NCBI RefSeq assembly: GCF_012971745.1
Contig: NZ_CP048834.1
Span: forward strand, 5,155,001-5,219,000
From: Starkeya sp. ORNL1
GTDB lineage: Bacteria > Pseudomonadota > Alphaproteobacteria > Rhizobiales > Xanthobacteraceae
DNA: 64,000 bases
Reading direction: 5' to 3'
A model generated the notes under the pieces. It worked only from the letters and a program-made list of their open reading frames with translations. It did no database searches and had not been told where the DNA came from. Below, in pieces: positions 9,942 to 17,332 of the stretch (the first letter of the stretch is position 1; each line of letters opens with the position of its first letter). Made by a program: the position numbers and the translations under genes.

Positions 9942-10997
9942 ATGAACGAGCAGCGACCCGCCCAGTTCCGCGGCTCCGGCGCCACTCCCGCCGCCGCGCC
10001 GGCGCTGAATGTCGGCTTCATCCTGACCGACAATTTCACCCTGTCGCCATTCTCGCTGTTCGTCGACCATCTGCGCCTTGCCGCCGATGAGGGCGATCGC
10101 TCGCGGCCGATCCTTGCCCGCTGGCAGATCATGGCGTCGAAGGCGGACCCGATCCGAGCCAGCTGCGGCGTCACCGTCTCGGCCACCGGGCCCTTGAGCG
10201 ATCCGAGTGCGTTCAACTACATCGTCGTGGTCGGCGGTCTACTGCATACCGGGCCGCAACTCGACGCCGAGACCGTCGCCTATCTCAAGAAAGCGGCGAA
10301 GCTCGGCGTGCCGCTGGTCGGGCTGTGCACCGGCAGCTTCGTGCTGGCCCGCGCCGGATTGATGACCGGCCGGCGCTGCTGCGTCAGCTGGTACCATTAT
10401 CAGGATTTCCTCGAGGAGTTCCCGCACCATACCCCGGTTGCCGACCGGCTCTATGTGATCGACGGCGACCGCATCACCTGCGCCGGTGGCGGCGGGGCGG
10501 CGGATCTTGCGGCGGCGCTGGTGGAGAAGCACATCGGCCGCTCGGTGGCGCAGAAGAGCCGGCATGTGCTGCTGCTCGACCGCGTGCGCCCCGGCACCGA
10601 TGCGCAGCCGCATCCGCCGATCGCCGATCTCGTCGCCGACGACCGGGTGCGCCGCGCGCTGCTCATGATGGAGCAGCATATGGCCGATCCGCTGCCGATC
10701 GCCGATATCGCCCGGCGGCTGCAGCTCTCGACCCGGCAGATCGAGCGGCTGTTCCAGACGGTGATGGGCCAGCGGCCGGCGGAATTCTACCGGCGGCTGC
10801 GCCTGCGCTATGCGCGCTTCCTGCTCGACACCACGGTGCGTTCGGTGACCGACATCGCGCTGGAGGCCGGCTTCTCCGACTGCGCGCATTTCTCGCGGCA
10901 GTTCAAGGCGATGCACGGCTTCACGCCGTCGGACGCGCGCGCCCACGGCCCCGGCCCGGCGGCGCAGAGCATGGCGGCGCAACGCCTGTTCGAGTGA
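9942..10997 (+). CDS. GlxA-family AraC-type transcriptional regulator
   Basis: A 351-aa regulator with an N-terminal DJ-1/PfpI-like domain (residues 22-190, GLCTGSFVLARAG with the elbow cysteine C129) and a C-terminal AraC double helix-turn-helix (about 235-335, ending GFSDCAHFSRQFKAMHGFTP). Relatives (GbdR, CdhR, SouR, ArgR) sense betaine-type compounds or amino acids and activate catabolic genes. It lies immediately upstream of gbcA in the same orientation, so a role in betaine catabolism is likely. It is less like GbdR than the second GlxA protein at 14455. Start at ATG 9942. Confidence 0.85.
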   Translation: MNEQRPAQFRGSGATPAAAPALNVGFILTDNFTLSPFSLFVDHLRLAADEGDRSRPILARWQIMASKADPIRASCGVTVSATGPLSDPSAFNYIVVVGGLLHTGPQLDAETVAYLKKAAKLGVPLVGLCTGSFVLARAGLMTGRRCCVSWYHYQDFLEEFPHHTPVADRLYVIDGDRITCAGGGGAADLAAALVEKHIGRSVAQKSRHVLLLDRVRPGTDAQPHPPIADLVADDRVRRALLMMEQHMADPLPIADIARRLQLSTRQIERLFQTVMGQRPAEFYRRLRLRYARFLLDTTVRSVTDIALEAGFSDCAHFSRQFKAMHGFTPSDARAHGPGPAAQSMAAQRLFE

Positions 10998-11048
10998 GCC
11001 TCGCCGTCATCCGCCTGGGTCGCAACGTGAAGACAACGGCAACGAAAA

Positions 11049-11080
11049 TGTCGCTCGCAATAAATTCCGTGTCGCATCCG
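11049..11080 (+). promoter_or_regulatory. Candidate operator upstream of gbcA (direct TGTCGC repeats)
   Basis: TGTCGCTCGCA (11049-11059) and TGTCGCATCCG (11070-11080) are direct half-sites 21 bases apart, the two-turn spacing typical of AraC-type activators, ending 76 bases before gbcA. A third GTCGCAAC occurs at 11019. The second half-site recurs exactly, on the other strand, upstream of soxB, and in degenerate form upstream of dgcA. Confidence 0.4.
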
Positions 11081-11156
11081 TGAAAGTCACAATCGTGCTT
11101 CCGTCGAACAATTCCAGACGGCGCGTGCCGGGACGCCGCGCGAGGGAGGAACGGTC

Positions 11157-12416
11157 ATGCTCGACACCACCGATACCCCGTTGCAGTCGCTGCTTCGCCG
11201 CCGCAAGCCGGGCTACAGCCTGGAGGCGCCGTTCTATACCAGCCCGGAGGTCTTCAAGGCCGACCTCGACATCATCTTCCACCGCCACTGGATCTTCGTC
11301 GGCGTCGAGCCCGACGTGCCGGAGCCGGGCGATGCGATGAGCTTCGAGATCGGCGGCACCTCGGTGTTCGTGGTGCGCGACGACGACATGGGCCTGCGCG
11401 CCTTTCACAATGTCTGCCGCCACCGCGGCGCGCCGCTGATCCATGACTACAAGACCACGATCGGCAATATCGTCTGCCGCTATCACTCCTGGACCTACGG
11501 CCTCGATGGCAAGCTGCTGTTCGCCGAGCATATGGGCGCGGATTTCGATCCCTCCTGCCATGGCCTGAAACCGGTGCATGTGCGCTCGCTGGAAGGGCTG
11601 ATCTTCATCTGCCTGTCCGACGACCCGCCGGCCGACTTCGACGTGATGGCGGCGAAGATGGCGCCCTATCTCGCGCCGCACGATCTGCGCAACGCCAAGG
11701 TGGCGTTCGAGAAGGACATCATCGAGCCGGGCAACTGGAAGCTGACGATGGAGAACAACCGCGAGTGCTATCACTGCGCGGGCAACCATCCCGAGCTCAC
11801 CGTACCGCTGTTCGCCTATGGCTTCGGCTTCGCGCCGGAAGAACTCGGCGAGCACGAGCGGGCCGAGGCGGATGAATATGCCAAGCTCGTCACCACCAGC
11901 CACCGCGAATGGGAGAGCTGCGGCTTCCCGTCGGAAATGGTGGAGCACCTCGACGACATGGTGACCGGGTATCGTACCGAGCGCCTGCCGCTCGCCGGCG
12001 ACGGCGAGAGCCACACCGGCGACACCAAGGCGGCATGCGCGAAGCTGCTCGGCACCATCAACGACCCCAAGCACGGCGCGTTGCATTTCTGGACCCAGCC
12101 GAATTCCTGGCACCATTTCATGTCCGACCACGCCGTGGTGTTCTCGGTGCTGCCGCTCGATGCCGAGCGCTCGCTGCTGCGCACCAAGTGGCTGGTGCAC
12201 AAGGATGCGGTGGAAGGCGTCGATTACGATGTCGCCAACCTCACCGCGGTGTGGGAAGCCACCAACGATCAGGATTCCGAACTGGTCGGCTATTGCCAGC
12301 ACGGCGCGCGCAGCCCGGCCTATGAGCCCGGCCCCTATTCGCCGCACACCGAGATGCTCGTCGAGAAGTTCTGCAACTGGTATGTCGGCCGCATGGCCGA
12401 GCATCTCGGGCGCTGA
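11157..12416 (+). CDS. gbcA: Glycine betaine monooxygenase, Rieske oxygenase subunit GbcA
   Basis: A 419-aa Rieske-type oxygenase alpha subunit that demethylates glycine betaine to dimethylglycine plus formaldehyde. The Rieske [2Fe-2S] ligands are C87-x-H89 and C107-xx-H110 (FHNVCRHRG, VCRYHSWTYG). The mononuclear iron site lies in ENNRECYHCAGNHPEL near residues 200-215. ATG 11157 has GGGAGGA six bases upstream. It is followed two bases later by its reductase gbcB, and the flanking dgc, bet and cho genes fix the substrate as betaine rather than an aromatic ring. Confidence 0.93.
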   Translation: MLDTTDTPLQSLLRRRKPGYSLEAPFYTSPEVFKADLDIIFHRHWIFVGVEPDVPEPGDAMSFEIGGTSVFVVRDDDMGLRAFHNVCRHRGAPLIHDYKTTIGNIVCRYHSWTYGLDGKLLFAEHMGADFDPSCHGLKPVHVRSLEGLIFICLSDDPPADFDVMAAKMAPYLAPHDLRNAKVAFEKDIIEPGNWKLTMENNRECYHCAGNHPELTVPLFAYGFGFAPEELGEHERAEADEYAKLVTTSHREWESCGFPSEMVEHLDDMVTGYRTERLPLAGDGESHTGDTKAACAKLLGTINDPKHGALHFWTQPNSWHHFMSDHAVVFSVLPLDAERSLLRTKWLVHKDAVEGVDYDVANLTAVWEATNDQDSELVGYCQHGARSPAYEPGPYSPHTEMLVEKFCNWYVGRMAEHLGR

Positions 12417-12418
12417 CG

Positions 12419-13597
12419 ATGGACGCCAGCACCCGCATGATGGACGTCGCCGCCCGCCGGCTCGGATCCGCGCTTCCCGCCTGGAATCCGGACACCGACG
12501 ATGTCCTCGTGGTGCAGGCGGTGCGCGAGGAGACGCACGACGTCAAGACCTTCGTGCTGGCACCCAAGAACCCGACCGCCTTCCACTATGAGCCCGGCCA
12601 GTTCCTGACGCTCGACCTCGAGATCGCGGGCGAGGCGATCAATCGCTGCTACACCATCTCCTCGGCGCCGACGCGCCCGCACGCCATCTCCATCACCGTG
12701 AAGCGGGTACCGGGCGGGCCGGTGTCGAACTTCCTGCACGACACGCTGAAGCCCGGTTCCGAACTGCGCGCCGTCGGGCCGATGGGCGACTTCACCTGCT
12801 TCCGCCATGCGGCGGGCAAGTATCTGTTCCTGTCCGGCGGCAGCGGCATCACGCCGTTGATGTCGATGGCCCGGACCTTCCACGACCTCGCCATTCCGCG
12901 CGATATCGTGTTCGTCCATGCCGCCCGCTCGCCGGCCGACATCATCTTCCGCGACGAACTGGAACTGATGGCGCGCAACCAGAACGGCGCCTTCAAGTTC
13001 GCGCCGGTGTGCGAGGGCGATGCGCCGCGCGAGCCATGGCACGGGCTGAAGGGCCGGCTGTCGCTGCAGATGCTGAAGCTGACGGCACCCGATTTCATGG
13101 AGCGTGAGATCTTCGTCTGCGGGCCGTCGCCCTTCATGGCGGCGGTGCGGACCATGCTCGGCGAGGCCGGCTTCGACATGGCCCGCCACCATGAAGAGAG
13201 CTTCAATTTCGAGGAGCTGGCGGCGGCCGAGCCCGAAGTGGCGCTGGAAGTCGCCGCCGCCGAACTGGCGGAAGCCGCGAAGCAGGCGGAGGCGCCGGCG
13301 CCGATGGGCGAGGCGCCTGTCGCCGCGCCGGTCACGACCTATCAGGTGACCTTCGCCAAGACCGGGCGGACCATCGAGGTGCCCTCCGACAAGTTCGTGC
13401 TCGACATGGCGCGTCGCGCCGGGGTGCGGCTGCCCTCGTCGTGTTCCAAGGGGCTGTGCGGCACCTGCAAGTCGAAGCTCAATTCCGGCACGGTCGACAT
13501 GAAGCACCAGGGCGGCATCCGCCAGCGCGAGATCGACGCCGGCATGGTGCTGCTGTGCTGTTCGAAGCCGACGAGTGACCTTGTGGTGGATCGGTAA
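12419..13597 (+). CDS. gbcB: Glycine betaine monooxygenase reductase GbcB
   Basis: A 392-aa electron-transfer partner of GbcA. The N-terminal flavin domain (GQFLTLDLEI, then NRCYTISSAP) and NADH domain (FLSGGSGITPLMSMART, FVCGPSPFM) form a ferredoxin-reductase module. The C-terminal plant-type [2Fe-2S] domain has C342, C347, C350 and C380/C381 (SSCSKGLCGTCKSKL...LLCCSKP). An Ala/Glu-rich linker at about 265-300 joins the two. It starts two bases after the gbcA stop and so is translated with it. Confidence 0.93.
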   Translation: MDASTRMMDVAARRLGSALPAWNPDTDDVLVVQAVREETHDVKTFVLAPKNPTAFHYEPGQFLTLDLEIAGEAINRCYTISSAPTRPHAISITVKRVPGGPVSNFLHDTLKPGSELRAVGPMGDFTCFRHAAGKYLFLSGGSGITPLMSMARTFHDLAIPRDIVFVHAARSPADIIFRDELELMARNQNGAFKFAPVCEGDAPREPWHGLKGRLSLQMLKLTAPDFMEREIFVCGPSPFMAAVRTMLGEAGFDMARHHEESFNFEELAAAEPEVALEVAAAELAEAAKQAEAPAPMGEAPVAAPVTTYQVTFAKTGRTIEVPSDKFVLDMARRAGVRLPSSCSKGLCGTCKSKLNSGTVDMKHQGGIRQREIDAGMVLLCCSKPTSDLVVDR

Positions 13598-13608
13598 ATT
13601 TTCGAATC

Positions 13609-13708
13609 GTCATCCCGGCCGCAGCGAAGCGGGAGCCGGGATCGCGTGACGCGAGTGCGCCTATTCCTGCGCGCGATCCCGGATCGGCCTGCGGCCGTCC
13701 GGGATGAC
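13609..13708. repeat. Dispersed palindromic repeat, family B copy 2
   Basis: GTCATCCCGGCCGCAGCG and CCGTCCGGGATGAC arms in inverted orientation between convergent gbcB and the proline-rich membrane protein gene. Confidence 0.85.
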
Positions 13709-13726
13709 GTCTAGCAGGAGGGATGA

Positions 13727-14317
13727 CTACCGGAACGCATCCTCCATCGCCTGCTTCATCTTGCCGAAGGCGGCGCTGGTTTCCTTGACCGTGTTGTCGA
13801 AGAATTCCGCCGGCGTCTGTATCGGCGGCAGGCCGAGGAAGGTTTCCTGCGGCTTGGGCTTGGGCGAGGGAGGCGGCGGCACGACCGGTTGCGCCGCGAT
13901 CGGCGCAGGCGCCGGGGCGGGTTGCGATGTCCAAGCCGGCGATGGCGGGACTTGGGCCGGAATCGGCGCCGGCGCGATTTCGCGATGCTCGGTCGCCGCC
14001 GGCGGTGCCACGACGGTGACGCGCTTCGGCTTCGGCGCTGCAGCCGGCGGCATCGCCACCGCGGCAGGCTTCTCGGCCTCCGGCGCCATCGCCACCTGGA
14101 TCGGCTTCAGCGCTTCGTCCGCCGACTGGTGCAGGGCGACGACCATGCGGTCGCCCTTGGTGCCGAGCGTGAACGGGCCGTCCTCGACCCCGGCCAGCAG
14201 GCGCGCGCTGTCCTTCGGCCGTTCCTGGCTGATAAGATAAGTGCCAGCCACCAAGAGACCGCAGAACCCGACCTGAAGCATGATCCTCGGTACGGAAACA
14301 GCATCCAGCCGCATCAT
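13727..14317 (-). CDS. Proline/alanine-rich single-pass membrane protein of unknown function
   Basis: 196 aa, not recognised. One membrane segment near the N-terminus (about residues 10-28, VPRIMLQVGFCGLLVAGTYL) is followed by a region with GPFTLGTKGDRMVVALHQSA, then a long Pro/Ala/Lys-rich stretch (about 75-155) likely to be extended in the periplasm, and an amphipathic C-terminal helix (NTVKETSAAFGKMKQAMEDA). The layout recalls proteins that span the periplasm, but no family is assigned. The start is the tandem ATG at 14317/14314 after GGGGAGGGA. It is divergent from the GbdR-like gene and enclosed in betaine genes, though nothing in its sequence ties it to betaine. Confidence 0.7.
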   Translation of the reverse strand: MMRLDAVSVPRIMLQVGFCGLLVAGTYLISQERPKDSARLLAGVEDGPFTLGTKGDRMVVALHQSADEALKPIQVAMAPEAEKPAAVAMPPAAAPKPKRVTVVAPPAATEHREIAPAPIPAQVPPSPAWTSQPAPAPAPIAAQPVVPPPPSPKPKPQETFLGLPPIQTPAEFFDNTVKETSAAFGKMKQAMEDAFR

Positions 14318-14454
14318 TCCCTCCCCGAAACCGATGGTCTCATTCACGGTGCGTCGCGCGGCGATTTTGCGGCGGCATTGCCTCAATGGCATGTCAGCGC
14401 GCGTGGTCACATTCAACAAGTGTTACGTCCTGAAACCGGACCGGGATTGAGCCG

Positions 14455-15417
14455 ATGGCCGCCAGTGCCAGCCTCGCCAGCCTGACCCGGATCGGCTTCC
14501 TCACCTTGCCGAACCACTCGATGATCGCCTGCGCCAATGCGCTGGAGGCGCTGCGCATGGCGAATTATGCTTCCGAGACCGAGCTTTATTCCTGGCGGGT
14601 GGTGACGCTCGACGGCGCGCCGGTGCCGGCGAGCAACGGCCTCAGCCTGACGCCCACCGTCTCGCTCGCCGACGCCGGCCCGCTCGATCTGCTCATGGTC
14701 TGCGGCGGCATCGATGTGCGCCATTCCGTTGCACCCGGGCTGGAGGATGCGCTGCGCCGGCTCGCCCGGCGTGGCACCGCGCTCGGCGCGCTCTGCACCG
14801 GCAGCTTCGTATTGGCCGATGCCGGGCTGCTGGATTTCTATCGCTGCGCCATCCATTGGGAGAACCTGCCGGCGATCCGCGAGGAGTTTCCGGAGATCGA
14901 CTTCGTCGAGGACGCCTATGTCATCGATCGCGACCGGTTAACCTGCACCGGCGGCGTGGCGCCGCTGGAGATGATGCTGGAACTGATCGCGGCGCAGGGT
15001 GGCAAGGCGCTGGCTGACAAGGTGTCTGAGCAGTTCATCCTAGACCGCGCGGCCCGCGCGCCGGGCGCGAGGCGTGAGGCGCGTCCGCGGCGCCAGCTCG
15101 CCGATCCGACCCTTGCCCGCGCGGTGCGGCTGATGGAAGGGGCAATCGAGCGGCCCTTGGCCATCGCCGCATTGGCCGAGAGGCTCGACGTCTCGGCGCG
15201 GCAATTGGAGCGGCTGTTCCGCCGCCATCTCGGCGCCAGCCCGGCGGCCTATCAGCTCGGGCTGCGGCTGGAGCGGGCCCGCGAATTGCTGCGCCTCTCG
15301 CCCCTGCCGGTCACCGATGTCGGGCTCGCCTGCGGCTTCCAGTCGGCCGCGCATTTCTCCACGGCCTATGCCCGCCGCTTCGGCCGTTCGCCACGCGAAG
15401 AACGCCGCACCGCCTGA
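14455..15417 (+). CDS. gbdR: GbdR-like GlxA/AraC regulator of glycine-betaine catabolism
   Basis: 320 aa. The N-terminal domain (IGFLTLPNHSMIACANALEA, LRMANYASETELYSWRVVTL, GALCTGSFVLADAGLLD with C114, CAIHWENLPAIREEFPEI) closely parallels Pseudomonas GbdR, which activates gbcAB, dgcAB and sox genes in response to betaine and dimethylglycine. A C-terminal AraC domain (about 210-318) ends HFSTAYARRFGRSPREERR. No close gene partner: it is divergent from the proline-rich protein and followed by a SulP transporter. It may bind the TGTCGCATCC-type motifs noted upstream of gbcA, dgcA and soxB. Confidence 0.8.
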   Translation: MAASASLASLTRIGFLTLPNHSMIACANALEALRMANYASETELYSWRVVTLDGAPVPASNGLSLTPTVSLADAGPLDLLMVCGGIDVRHSVAPGLEDALRRLARRGTALGALCTGSFVLADAGLLDFYRCAIHWENLPAIREEFPEIDFVEDAYVIDRDRLTCTGGVAPLEMMLELIAAQGGKALADKVSEQFILDRAARAPGARREARPRRQLADPTLARAVRLMEGAIERPLAIAALAERLDVSARQLERLFRRHLGASPAAYQLGLRLERARELLRLSPLPVTDVGLACGFQSAAHFSTAYARRFGRSPREERRTA

Positions 15418-15537
15418 TCGAGCGAAGCTTGATCCAGCGCATGGCACGGCGCCGCTCATATGCGGAAGATGCCGCTTGCGTGGCGAAGTTCGCAGGCGCA
15501 AAATCTATCGTCCCTTGCTTCGCAATCGAAAATTCCG

Positions 15538-17238
15538 ATGACTGCTCTCTCTCATCCGGCCGGTCCGGCCGGTCCGAGTTTTGCCGAGCTCTACACGCCA
15601 AAGCTGGTGACGGTACTGCGCGAAGGCTATGGCCTCGCCGGCCTGCGCGCCGACGTCCTCGCCGGGCTGACCGTCGCCATCGTCGCGCTGCCGCTCTCCA
15701 TGGCCATCGCCATGGCCTCCGGCGCCACGCCCGAACGCGGCCTCTACACCGCAATCGTCGGCGGCTTCGTGGTCTCCCTGCTCGGCGGCAGCCGCTTCCA
15801 GATCGGCGGGCCGGCAGGGGCTTTCATCGTGCTGGTGGCGCTCACCATCGAGCGCCACGGCATCGAAGGCATGCTGCTCGCCACCTTCCTTGCCGGGGCC
15901 ATCCTCACCGTGGTCGGCCTGCTGCGGCTCGGCACCTATGTGAAGTTCATCCCCTATCCGGTCACGGTGGGCTTCACCGCCGGCATCGCCACCATCATCT
16001 TCTCCAGCCAGATCAAGGACCTGCTCGGCCTGACGCTCAGCGTGAAGGAGCCGGCGGAGATCATCCCCAAGCTCGAAGTGCTGACCCATGCGCTGCCGAC
16101 CTTGAACGTCGCCGCGCTCGGCCTCTCGGTACTCACCATCGGCATCATTGTCGGCGTCAAGCGTCTCGCGCCGGGCTGGCCGAACCTGCTGATAGCGGTG
16201 GCGGCGGCCAGCCTTGCCGCGGCGCTGTTCGGCCTGCCGGTCGCCACCATCGGCACCCAGTTCGGCGGCATCCCCTCCAGCCTGCCGGCGCCGGCGCTGC
16301 CGGACTTCTCGCCCGACAAGGTGTTCGCGGTGCTGCCGGATGCCGCCGCCTTCGCACTGCTCGGCGCCATTGAATCGCTGCTCTCCGCGGTGGTCGCCGA
16401 CGGCATGACGGGGCGGCGCCACCGCTCCAATTGCGAACTGGTGGCGCAAGGCGTCGCCAACATGGCCTCGGCGCTGTTCGGCGGCATCTGCGTCACCGGC
16501 GCCATCGCCCGCACCGCCACCAATATCCGCGCCGGCGCCCGCGGGCCGATCGCCGGCATGCTGCACTCCGGCTTCCTGCTGCTGTTCATGCTGGTGGCGG
16601 CACCGCTCGCCAGCTACATCCCGCTCGCCGCGCTGGCCGGCCTGCTGGCGGTGGTGGCCTGGAACATGGCGGAGAAGACCGCCATCGCCACCCTGCTGCG
16701 CTCCGGCTGGGGCGACGCGCTGGTGCTGCTGTCGACGCTGCTGCTCACCATTTTCCGCGACCTCACCGAGGGCATCGTGGTCGGCTTCACGCTCGGCACG
16801 CTGCTGTTCCTGCACCGCATGTCGCTGGCGGTCGGCGTCGAGCACGCGCACATCGACGTGCCGCTCGCCGCCGAGGATGTCGCCGACGAGACCAATGGCT
16901 ACGCCGCGACCACGCCGCAGGTCGATCCCGACACTGTGGTCTATCGGCTTTCCGGCGCCTTCTTCTTCGGCGCCGCGTCCACTGTCGGCACCGTGCTGGA
17001 CAACATCGCGCAATTGCCGAAGCGCTTCGTGCTGGATTTCGAGGCGGTGCCGTTCCTCGATTCTACCGCCGCTGCGATGCTGGAGACCTTCGCCCACAAG
17101 ATGCGCCGCGCCGGGGTCAAGGTGGTGCTCACCGGCACCACGCCCGCGATCCGCCGCGTGCTGTGGAACCAAGGCCTGCGCCCGCCGCTGGTACGCTTCA
17201 AATCGCGCGTGCGCGACGCATTGCCCGCTCGGGTGTGA
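15538..17238 (+). CDS. SulP-family anion transporter with STAS domain
   Basis: A 566-aa inner-membrane transporter: about 12-14 membrane segments (residues 35-430) beginning with LRADVLAGLTVAIVALPLSM, the SulP signature region, plus a C-terminal cytoplasmic STAS domain (about 460-560) carrying LDFEAVPFLDSTAAAML. SulP proteins move sulfate, bicarbonate or dicarboxylates; the substrate here is open. It is placed between gbdR and dgcA, so an organic-acid or bicarbonate role linked to betaine growth is possible but unproven. Start at ATG 15538; the frame extends further upstream without support. Confidence 0.88.
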   Translation: MTALSHPAGPAGPSFAELYTPKLVTVLREGYGLAGLRADVLAGLTVAIVALPLSMAIAMASGATPERGLYTAIVGGFVVSLLGGSRFQIGGPAGAFIVLVALTIERHGIEGMLLATFLAGAILTVVGLLRLGTYVKFIPYPVTVGFTAGIATIIFSSQIKDLLGLTLSVKEPAEIIPKLEVLTHALPTLNVAALGLSVLTIGIIVGVKRLAPGWPNLLIAVAAASLAAALFGLPVATIGTQFGGIPSSLPAPALPDFSPDKVFAVLPDAAAFALLGAIESLLSAVVADGMTGRRHRSNCELVAQGVANMASALFGGICVTGAIARTATNIRAGARGPIAGMLHSGFLLLFMLVAAPLASYIPLAALAGLLAVVAWNMAEKTAIATLLRSGWGDALVLLSTLLLTIFRDLTEGIVVGFTLGTLLFLHRMSLAVGVEHAHIDVPLAAEDVADETNGYAATTPQVDPDTVVYRLSGAFFFGAASTVGTVLDNIAQLPKRFVLDFEAVPFLDSTAAAMLETFAHKMRRAGVKVVLTGTTPAIRRVLWNQGLRPPLVRFKSRVRDALPARV

Positions 17239-17243
17239 TCGCG

Positions 17244-17275
17244 GTCGCAAAGCTACTGGCTTGATGGCGCAATCC
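17244..17275 (+). promoter_or_regulatory. Candidate operator upstream of dgcA
   Basis: GTCGCAA (17244-17250) and TGGCGCAATCC (17265-17275) form a degenerate direct repeat 22 bases apart, ending about 57 bases before dgcA. It resembles the gbcA-side TGTCGCATCCG element with one substitution and one inserted base. Weak on its own. Confidence 0.3.
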
Positions 17276-17332
17276 TTCTGTCTGTGACTTGCGCGCGGGA
17301 CCTATCGTGCCACCATATATTTGGGGCCGGGT

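Noticed and set aside
15505..17250. 581-aa open frame on the minus strand opposite the SulP gene
   Set aside because: Composition is Arg/Gly/Gln/His-rich with no domain; it mirrors the codon bias of the real plus-strand gene. Typical high-GC antisense frame.
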